Shown here: one piece after another, positions 55,200 through 64,000 of the stretch
Layout: each line of letters starts with the position of its first letter
Numbering within the stretch: the first letter of the stretch is position 1
Assembly: GCA_944470555.2 (NCBI GenBank)
Contig: OX104127.1
Span: forward strand, 140,696,786-140,760,785
Length of the DNA stretch: 64,000 nucleotides
Reading direction: 5' to 3'
Source: Heterobilharzia americana
Lineage: Eukaryota > Platyhelminthes > Trematoda > Strigeidida > Schistosomatidae
The notes under the pieces: generated by a model
What the model saw: the letters and a program-made list of their open reading frames with translations, nothing else
The model's database searches: none
What the model was told of the DNA's origin: nothing
Position numbers and translations under genes: made by a program

Positions 55200-55830
55200 C
55201 TTGATCGTGTTTTTTGTTGCACCGGCGGTTGTTGTTACCGTGTCTTACCAGGCATATCGTCAAGGATTTCGTTAATTGGGCTATCCGCCGGCCAGCTGTA
55301 GTGAGCTGAAATGTCACTTATGGTGGGGTTGTCTTCGGAAAAAGCTGGTTTCAAATGGTCAGTACTAGTAGTATCTTCACATCCGTTTCACTCGACTATG
55401 TAGAATTTCTAGTGAGGCTTCATCGCTTTGAACGGTTCATCGTCAGGTGGTTCAAGTGATTGAGGAACTGCATCGTGGCGAATGAGCACGTGTGACGTCT
55501 TTTGTAAAACGGGGTGAACGAAAACATCAGCCGTTTGAGGTCTAATAGGAGTAGGCCTAACTGAACGCACTGCGTTTTTAAGCCTGGTGACGTAAGATGT
55601 TCCGTCAAGAACGTGTTTGAAAGTTGAGGGGGAAACGAACTCGCCTGGTAGGTGAAGAGCGGTACAACTCACAGATGAGCCGTACTTGGTCTCAAAATTA
55701 CTACATCCTTGATAGCACAAATATGCAGCCCAGTTTCTTCCACTACCGACCTCTCCTATCGCCGAACCCATTTACTGCATCCATAATGGCATCACAACCG
55801 GTAGCGAAGCCTGGAATAATGATAATATAT
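55200..55830 (-). pseudogene. Ty3/Gypsy-like LTR retrotransposon Pol fragment (integrase C-terminus)
   Basis: The - strand frame 55771-55409 reads LHLPGEFVSPSTFKHVLDGT, SYVTRLKNAVRSVRPTP and VLQKTSHVLIRHDAVPQSLE followed by PPDDEPFKA. This is the region after the integrase core seen in schistosome LTR elements (LPGEF, THVFVRHDAV, PPYDGPYKV pattern). The reading continues past the stop with HLKPAF. No LTRs, protease or RT are nearby. It is an isolated remnant. Confidence 0.65.
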
Positions 55831-56699
55831 TTCATACAATAAAGGTTACATGAATACAAACCAGTTTGCAGGTTTGATCATTTTGGTAATGAGAAATGAC
55901 TATTATGTACAATGTCAAGCTATACATTGGACACCATTGTTTATGGGATATAAGAGGTGTGCTGAAGCAGGCTCAGTTCGAATTTAGGGATTATTCGGCT
56001 ATCGCTTGAATCTTCCGATGTTCTTGAAGGTTGGGCCGCATCACAGTCATGACCTTGAGGTGTGCGTGTTCGCCATAAGGGTTTGATGGCAAGGTTCCCA
56101 ATGACAAATGCGATTTCTAGGTTTCCATTTAAATGCAGGAGTGGTCAGGCAAACCTGAAAAGTGAATAACAAAAGCGAGCAGCAGGCGAAATTCGAAACA
56201 GGAGCACAAAAATAGGCAGGATTAGATCAACCACCAAAAATTTGGGCAAGCTCTTTGTACTGACCGCAAAACTTACTTCAAGGAGTATCCAGAACCAACT
56301 GTTTAGAGGCAAGCTTAGGTGGAAAAGGATGAGGGTACTCAAGATGTTAATGAAAATTAGTCTGAAGCCGAAGATATCACTACCAAATAGAGAGATTAGA
56401 GGACTTTGGACCAGATATTCACTTCTTATATACCTGTGTACAAACGTTTGATGGAGTTATAAGCATTTAAGTGAAATTCATGGCTTTTTGTAAGACGGTA
56501 GCCACCCTTTATCTGGTCACGGACGGGGGATGTTCATGGTGTTGCCTGTCGAGTATTACCAAGATACGTGCCGAACGGCACCACCTTCCCTTGATATATT
56601 TACTAGTGACAGCAACAAGCAGAACACCTACTACTCATGCGCAGCATAGCTTGAAATGGGGTAGGGAAAACTACGATATATATCAGCACACTGACGAAG
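55831..56699. other. No recognised feature
   Basis: No domain or repeat was identified between the LTR remnant and the CR1-like endonuclease. Confidence 0.3.
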
Positions 56700-57330
56700 C
56701 AGTTGCAAGTAATAACCTCACTTCACTCTCCCGATACCCTTTATATCTAACAACACTGGTCATTAACGCAAGATCCATAGTAAGTAAAATATCAGCCCTT
56801 CGAGCCCCAACAATCCTAAAACAACAGACACTGGTTCTGGTTACACAGACCTGACTAGCTCCAGATTTATCAGAAGCACACATTACAGTCGGTGGATACA
56901 GAGTATACAGACAGGACCAAGTCCATAAAAAAGGGGATGTCTCATCTGTGCGCTAAGCTCTATTATTACCGACACCTACCCAAATCCTGAACTAGATAAA
57001 ACTCCGGAGTGTGCATGGACAAGTGCAATCATCAGTAAACACCAGCTCCTCATCGGATGTCCATATAGGGCACCAAACACTTCCACAGCAGTTAGTGAGA
57101 TCATCTACGAAATAATCGAGCACACCACCACTCTAGACTTGAATTCTAAGATGATCTGCGGTGATCTCAACCCCTCTGGTGTGAACTGCAACGTGTGCAC
57201 AGGCCTCAAAAACCATAACAGGCTCCTAGCAGCCACCGACACAAACGGTTGGCGGCAATACGTGCACTCCACCACTTGAAACAATAACACCGTTGACCTG
57301 GTACTTCGTCACAACATTGAGCCACTGTCC
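56700..57330 (+). pseudogene. CR1-like ORF2 endonuclease fragment
   Basis: The + strand reads LTTLVINARSIVSKISALRA and LVLVTQTW-like sequence, then in another frame LLIGCPYRAPNTS, MICGDLNPSGVNC and NNNTVDLVLRHNIEPLS. These are AP-endonuclease blocks in the right order, broken by stops. Homology ends at about 57330, where unrelated sequence begins. It probably belongs with 58887-59890. Confidence 0.6.
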
Positions 57331-58886
57331 ACAATAATAATAATGATATATTTCGAATAATAAATTATGCGAACACATGCCATTCGTACAGGCAACATCT
57401 GAATGTTATTGTTGTTTGGGAGTCTGAGAAAAGTAAGAAAGGACACACTGGTACACCATACACAGTCTGCCAGGATGCAGTTATTCAACTGTTGCTGGCC
57501 AAACATATTAGTTACTAACCCTTTCGCCATGTAACAGCAGTGAATAATAGCACAGGCTTTATCACCCAGCACGAGCTTTAAGCAGGCACCTACTATTAGG
57601 CCTCTACCCTTCAATTAATAATCGGTAAACGTACATTGAATATCAAAAGCCGAACAATAGTAGGGCTTAAAAAGTTGCGGACAACCAATAAGTTATTGCT
57701 GTTCATAGAGAGCACGTAAAACTAGGTTCAAACCATGGTATGGACCGATGACATAGCCTGAAACTGGTGTCACTTGGTATCATGCAGCATGTAGTGACTG
57801 TTTGGTTCAGTGCATTGGAAACAAATTCAAGGGGACAAATTAAGCTAAGGTTATGACTCTGTCCAGAAACCGTTCTCATTCTGCAGCCCACGAAGCTTAA
57901 CGTCTCATCATTAAACCACTCAAAATGTCTTCAAGGTTGACGCTTCACGAGAGGTCAGTTTCGGTTCTCTTCTCTGTGACGTGAGTGGGTGCTATTAGTC
58001 AGAGAGCCTGCTTGTTCGGATACAAACAGCATGTGACGTCAACATTTCTAGGAACAATCCCGACTGGAGCCACAAATTTGAGGTGAACCGTCAAATTAAT
58101 GAGTATGCAGCGGTTTCATTGTGAATCTACCTATGGGAAAGAAAAAGAAACATGGGTATGGAACAATTTACTGCATGCCTAAGTCAATGAGAAACAAGAA
58201 TATGAACACAATAACCAAAAAAAGAGAGGTCAAATGTAGATTTAAGAGCTGTTGCACGACAATTATCTGTCTTTTCTGTAATAAACTATGGCGGGATAAA
58301 AGTCAGTGACTTTTATGCACGATAATTACAAAGTATAGCGCTGGGACTATTTGTCTGGGCGGCGAAACATATCAGTCGAGACGTCTAGTTGGGAATTTAA
58401 GAAACAAGGAAAAAGTGGTCGCCATGCATACGGGCGTATGCAGAGGCCTTTGAATACGAAGTTTCGGCTTGAAGAAGTGAATTAGTGGGAGTCATAGTGT
58501 GTAGAAAGTAACACAATATGATGTATGGACATTTGTGAGGAATTCTGAGAACAGACTTTTCGGTGGTACAACTGAATGGATTTGGACGTCGTTTTCAGTC
58601 AGATGAGTATCCTGTTTACCATGTGGACCAACTTAATACGATGGTACCGGCTACACAACGGAGGGGGAACTGCCTGACACACACTGTCCTCACCGTTCCA
58701 AATTAAGAGCTATTTAATTTATTGAATAGACCATAGAGACAGATCCCACCTGCATTTATTCTTAAGTTACTATAAACTTCACTACCTTGAAGACACTAGG
58801 GTCCTACATAGCCATCTCTGAGTGCCTCTGTTGAAGGGCATCTATCTACAAACAGACCGCAGATATCATATGAACCCAAAAGCAAG
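57331..58886. other. Unidentified segment splitting the CR1-like copy
   Basis: About 1.55 kb separates the endonuclease and RT pieces of a CR1-like copy. It contains no recognisable ORF. It may be an inserted element or diverged sequence. No duplication at its edges was confirmed. Confidence 0.3.
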
Positions 58887-60056
58887 TTGATAAGGCGCTT
58901 AAACTGCGACACAGAGGTGGGAGAAAAATTTTCAAGCAGAGATCATAGAACATGGCTTTGCACTCTGCCACTTCTAGTAGCTGGCGAGGGTGTACACGAA
59001 GCAACACCAAAATACTACCTATACAAGGACATCAAGGATGCTGGCTGGGAGCTCCTCCAGACACCTATAAGATGCTCCGATTGGGAAGGCTTCTTTGCTA
59101 GCTGTAATCTGTCTCAAACCCTCGACGGACTTTGCAGGATTATTAGTTCCGCTCGGGAAACGATTGCACCCACCAAGCTCGGCCAGAAAACAACTTTATA
59201 TATAGATGGGAAAACTCGACATAAACTAAGAAGGCTAAGAAAAAAGTGCCTTATTTTGAAAGGATTTCATGTACTGAATCAGATACATACAACATTCCTT
59301 TCACTTCAAGAAAGACGCCGAATGAAAGCCCTCGCAGAAGAGCGTAGAACCCTTGATAGTTCGTCCAAAACACAAAACCTTTGCAGCATCCTACGACAGC
59401 GAAAAAATACAAAAGACTCCATAACAAATCATCTAGAGCATAAAGGTATTGATTACCATGATCCACGGGTGATTTGCGAACTTCTCAGTGAGTGGTTTCT
59501 TAATAGTACTAGCATGCCCCTAGCTCAAGAAACCGAGATGACCATTGCAAGTAATAGTACAATGGGTTGCACAAAATTCAGCGTGAGCAACATTAACGAT
59601 ACGATTAAAATCCCAAAGGCAGATGTCAGCTGCAGGACAGACGAGATATCGTCAATAATTTACAGAAAGGCTGGCATGGATATAGCAGTTTTATTACTGA
59701 AAATATTTACCCACTCGTTGGATTCTGTAATATATCCTGACAAGTGGAAAACCACTTATATGCTGCCAAAACATAAGTCAGGAGCCAAGACCAGCGTTAG
59801 CAATTACAGACCAATTAACGTAACCCCGGTCATCTTAAGGATTATGGAAAAGGTGATGATAAATGATACAGAAGGTATCGCTTCAGGGTTTATCATAATA
59901 ATAAAAGTGACTACAGGTTATGAAAAGAACAGAAAAATATCACTTCACAATACATTCAGATCGTCTGTGAGCTTCGTTTGTCTCCACTCACCATTCTTGT
60001 TACACAAAAACCGTTCAGTATTTGACGTTTGCGTTACATGTGGCCCAGATGGTTAA
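58887..60056 (+). pseudogene. CR1-like ORF2, linker and RT N-terminal part
   Basis: A 389-codon open frame holds a charged linker (RHKLRRLRKKCLILKG, LQERRRMKALAEERR), then the RT start: PKADVSCRTDEISSIIYRKA, YPDKWKTTYMLPKHKSGAKT and SNYRPINVTPVILRIMEKVM. After about 59890 the frame leaves the homology, so palm and catalytic motifs are missing. The segment is open but lacks endonuclease and active site, hence non-functional. Confidence 0.65.
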
Positions 60057-60990
60057 CCTGGCGGTATAGTTCCTTGTTCCTTCAGATAAACGTTTATTTT
60101 GACATCAGTTAACATGTTTATAGCGTCTTTGGCCAACGAAAACTCACTTCACCGATTTCAGGCAACAGTAAGTGTCAGCATAACCATGTAATCCACATGA
60201 GTATATAAGTTTTTGCATTTCCCACTAGCAGTGTGACCTTGCTCAGCAATAAAGACGTTATCCATCAGATTTAGTTGTTGCTGTACAAAAAGATAAATAT
60301 CAGAAAGACTGTTATCTAATGGTGATGGAGTTTTGCACACGGAATTCACATTGAAGCATACAGCATTGTCAAGGAGGTATATTGACTGTTAATTGTCTTC
60401 CACAAAAAGGAGTCAAATGGGGGTGAAGTGTCTGAGTCACTAGGTGAGTTTATTTCTTAGATTTAGTTCTTTGTCCAGACTTTCGCTGCCATTATGACCG
60501 TCCAGAAGCCTTAGATCATTCATTGTAGTAGGGTTTCCCTGCATAGTTGCATCTAGGCTGTTGCAGAACGTTTCAGAAAGTTAAAAATAATTAGGGGAAG
60601 ACCAGATGAAGTATTCTTCCAATAACTTCTGACATCATGTATGAAGCAGTATATTCAGTGGGTTGACAATTTTGGCTGAAATTATGCTCGAGGTTTTCTC
60701 TTCAAACTTAAGTTGAAAAGGGAAGGAGAAAAGGAAAGCACGAACAGAAACCGGAGAATGATATGCCACACAAGACGAAATTGGGAAGAAAGAAGTTCCC
60801 ATCTTTGAGACGCTCGAGCCATATGTACACTTTAATTTATGCATATAAACATGACTCTTGTGGTCATCCTACGTAGAACACGCACAAGTTTTTGGGTATA
60901 CCGTGTTTATTTGTAGACGCGCGGGTAAAACTGACTCAACATCAAGGTGATATATACTTTACCAATGTGTACCTTACTGACTACACAACC
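60057..60990. other. Spacer between two facing CR1-like copies: nothing recognised
   Basis: No conserved ORF or repeat was identified. Confidence 0.3.
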
Positions 60991-61031
60991 TAAGCTAGTG
61001 GAATGGCCCCGTGCAATAATGTTAGGGCCCA

Positions 61032-62332
61032 TTAAGAAAAATGCTTGGGATGGATGGTAGTTTTGCTTAACACTTTTAGGGGGCCTAGCATGTTTTCATT
61101 GACCCAGAACGTATATATAGTGACCAAACGAGTGATAGACTCATCATCTGTGAGGAGCCTACTAAGTGAGAAACGAAAGGCAGATAATGAACCCGTAGTA
61201 CGTATTTCCTGAGGAAGTCTATTCCAGATGTGAGAGAACTTACTGAGGAAGAAGTTACCTTGCACAATGGTCTTACAACATTCAGTTTTAGGTAATTGTT
61301 CGTGATTACGTATACTGCAAATAGATGATACAACTACTTTAATTCCTGGGCCACATGAGTGCATTTGCTCACGAAGTAGTTTATAACAAAGTACAAGATT
61401 CATCCGAAGTCGCCTCTTCCAGAGAGGTTCTGGTCCTAGCATGTTGCATCTCAGATGTAGTCAAGGTTGTAGTCAGCTCCTAGCGTTCTTAATGTAAAGT
61501 GGCGTTGTACCCCTTCGATTTTTGGTTCATCGTCTATTCGAAAGCTGCTTATGACAAATGAGCAGTATTCTAGAATTGGATTGATACATACTTTGTAGTG
61601 TAGGACCCTTGATTCGGTACTGTAGAAGTTACGGGTGATGCATCCTAGGAGTCTGTGTGACTTAGTTTCGCTGTACGCTGCCAGCTCAGAGGAATTCAAG
61701 TCACTGGAATATCTGAGCCCTAGGTCTGAGACAAAACTGAGTTTTCGTAACTGTTGTCCAGATACTTCAAATATCAGGTCAGGGTTAGTGTTGCCAATAC
61801 ATATCCATCTGCATCTGCTGATGTTGAACTGTAGAAAGGTATCAGCACATCATGAAGAAAGCTTTTCTAGTTTATGTCGAATGGTGGTCGTAGCGTCACC
61901 TAACCCATGGCTATAACAAGAGTAAACGACTTTTAAGTCGTTGGCAGATAGAAAGAAGTTACCCGTGGCAAAGCGGTTACAAACGCTGTTAATGTAGATA
62001 ATAAACAAAAGGGACCCGAGAACGCTACCTTGCACAATTCTACTTGTGATGTATTTTGGAGTAGACAGAGCTGAATTGATTTTTGTTATTTGGGTGCGAT
62101 CACTGAGAAATGATTTTAGCCAGCTTAGCAAGGAGTTGCTAATACCTAACGCGTTTAACTTTTCGAATAGTGATCCCAGGGCATCGTGGATTGCGTGCAG
62201 CGAGGAGAAATCCTTAGTGGAGTGGTACAGATTTGACAGTAGCCTGAGTTTCTGCGGTGTATGGGTGGAATGTATTCTGAGTGGCGATATAGTTTCGCCG
62301 CCTTCACAGGAGAAGCAATATCCAGACACCAC
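61032..62332 (-). pseudogene. CR1-like RT palm and C-terminal domain, mutated active site
   Basis: The RT reads FEKLNALGISNSLLSWLKSF, SRIVQGSVLGSLLFIIYINS and LSANDLKVVYSC. The catalytic FADD is changed to SAND, losing the first Asp (about 61945). C-terminal pieces SHRLLGCITRNF, NPILEYCSFVISSF and FSHIWNRLPQEIRT follow in other frames, ending at a stop at 61032. Confidence 0.65.
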
Positions 62333-62721
62333 TTAACATCCCTGAAAAAAGGGATACCATGCTTGTTAGTGAGTCTTTAGGATTTGTCCTGGTGCGAACT
62401 TGACAGACGCAAAGACCAATCACTAATTATTCGAACTTGTTTTATACCCACGAATACGAGACCAAGGAAGAACACGATAGCGTACTCGGATGGAATAGTA
62501 TATTTGGATGGTTATGCCAAAATACCGATGCGTTCCAACTAACTGGCTAGAGAGTCGAATACGAGCAGTGCAACGTAACACGACAGCGTGCCAAATGGCG
62601 AGGAAGCTTGACCGGGTGCCTTCAGCTTAGCGAGTCCAGCTAAACTATCAAGGTCAGCATCGATGTTGAAAGTCGTCAAACCCTAGGCTATTGATTTTGG
62701 GGAAGTGTGTGATGCTACAGT

Positions 62722-63808
62722 TCAGTGGCAAGATACTCTTCCTGGAGAGATAACCCTAAGAAGCTCTGTGAGCAGTTTCCAGTCCTTACCTTTATAGCTG
62801 CGATATTGAATAACTCGTAAGGCTGGCTTACCACTCGCATTTGGTGTCCGGATAGTTAGACAACAGTATACCATTCTGTGATCGCTGTTGGAGAATTCTC
62901 CACTAATATAGGTAGTTACTGGGGTGATGTCATTGCAAGATACCAAGTCCAACATGTTGTCACCACGAGAGGTGCGTGGACATGTTGCTTCCAACCATAG
63001 AGATCTATTACGGCAAGTATCTCAGCTGCGGACAGCAACCAGCTATACAGTTAATTTTGGGAAGACTGAAGTCACCAGCGATCAGTGTAAAATTGGCACT
63101 ATATGAGGAAGCATGAGCAAATGATTTGGCTATGAGTTTATCCTTTTCCTCTGTTGAGCATGGCGCTCGATATACGCTACCTGTGAGCGCTTCGTATTTG
63201 TCACTATGTACGGTGACTCACAGTAAGTCAGGTACTGCATTTGGTATATTGTCTCCAACCTTATTTGCCGTAACTTGGTTACATATATAAATCAGACAGC
63301 TACCTCCACGCTTATGATCCCGACTAGTGCGATAGAGGGTGTATCCATCCATGGATATGTCTGCATCCAGGGTGCAAGGTGGACACTATGATTAAGTTAT
63401 GGGTATTGTCGCCAGTTTAGCGATTAGAACCGTTGTTCTAAGGGCAGATATTTTCTCGGGTAAGGGGCGTGCGTCAATGAGTAACAATATAAATAGGTTT
63501 CTGTGACTGATGAACTTACCCACAATATCAGTTATACCTGTCTCATTACGTTCATTTCCATGTAGTATGCCTATAGGTGGTGTGTGTGTGTGTGTGTTGG
63601 AAGCGAACCGAGACTCCCCATTGGCCTGTGTTGATAAGACAGTGGGAGGGTTTGAGACATCTAAGTCTACTGGTGGGACATCTCGCCTATCAACATGTCT
63701 GTGCTCCCTACTGATATCGCAGTTGAAGTTCGTTGTCGGTGGGTACCAGTTTGAGCGATACGACCTTTGGGCCTGTGAATTATGAGCTGGATACCAAAGG
63801 TCGTACAT
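62722..63808 (-). pseudogene. CR1-like ORF2 endonuclease, broken
   Basis: Contains the endonuclease start (ISALRTTVLIAKLA, about 63450) and the end (NMLDLVSCND, NSDHRMVYCCL, 62960-62850), with stops between. The conserved SDH is intact. The 63808-63500 part encodes RYVSREHRHVD-type Arg/Asp-rich sequence, probably the ORF1/ORF2 junction. Confidence 0.55.
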
Positions 63809-64000
63809 GACGTCTGGTGACCCTAAAAAATCACGGGGTCCAGGTATGTTAACGTAGTTGGCAGGTGGGGTGATGTACCTAGTCCTAGGGTCATGATCAC
63901 ACGGGTCGCACCCTGGTCACTCGCTCTGGTGGGAATGACTGGACCCCACAGGACAAGTTCCAATGCTGGATGTTGGCATGTCGCGGTTCACCGGCTGGTC

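Larger units (their letters stand above)
60991..63960 (-). mobile_element. CR1-like non-LTR retrotransposon, decayed, - strand
   Basis: In element order: ORF2 start with NLFILLLIDARPLPEKISAL (about 63490-63420), endonuclease end with TSRGDNMLDLVSCNDITPVT and SGEFSNSDHRMVYC (62990-62850), RT palm (62332-61850) and C-terminal domain (61700-61032). The ~390 bp between endonuclease and palm is too short for the RT fingers, so an internal deletion is likely. The window ends near the ORF1/ORF2 boundary, so the 5' end is not seen. Confidence 0.65.

Noticed and set aside
63575..63600. Short GT run as a regulatory element
   Set aside because: Too short and inside a decayed retroelement.
1..64000. CRISPR arrays, operons, bacterial-type terminators
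   Set aside because: Introns, non-LTR elements and gene families show this is animal nuclear DNA. No regular spacer-repeat pattern was seen.

Overview
This window looks like nuclear DNA of a blood fluke (Schistosoma; species not resolved). The base composition is AT-rich. It holds two intron-rich animal genes whose 5' introns are only about 32-42 bp while the downstream introns reach several kb, which is typical of schistosomes. It also holds short repeats with the Sm-alpha type hammerhead ribozyme known from schistosomes, together with dense RTE, CR1 and Penelope-like retroelements.

Two host genes can be assembled exon by exon. PSMD5 (26S proteasome assembly chaperone S5b) lies on the + strand at 19339-28515, with 8 coding exons and 545 codons. 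A MYBBP1A/Pol5 family gene (DNA_pol_phi, nucleolar) lies on the - strand at 54434-32338, with 17 coding exons and 1,280 codons. Splice phases agree across every junction in both models, and both have no internal stops. The genes are convergent, with a 3.8 kb spacer at 28516-32337. Both start just downstream of a strong splice acceptor with no visible upstream exon, so spliced-leader trans-splicing is possible.

Almost everything else is transposon-derived. Region 1-10.6 kb has two copies of one PHD-finger CR1-like element pointing away from each other (copy A on -, about 280-6320; copy B on +, about 7880-10590, internally deleted), plus an extra inverted piece of its 5' region. Region 10.6-14.4 kb is mostly unrecognised. 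Region 15.66-18.97 kb is a full-length RTE element with a 16-bp target-site duplication, broken by frameshifts. A 5'-truncated sibling with an open RT frame (36154-37661) and a 92-bp stub (51648-51739) of the same family sit in MYBBP1A introns. Region 54.4-64 kb has a Ty3/Gypsy-like integrase fragment and two facing, decayed CR1-like copies.

The most unusual material is a set of inverted, head-to-head repeats inside the introns and the spacer. These include hammerhead-bearing dimers of two different ribozyme families, one of which keeps complete catalytic cores on both arms (29360-29405 and 29633-29678). There is a Penelope-like near-palindrome of about 1.85 kb (40842-42695), a foldback element with two 148-bp arms around a 6-nt loop (32824-33125), and a tRNA-like pair at 33855-34125. 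All coordinates of repeat edges were read by eye and are approximate unless a target-site duplication or splice site fixes them.
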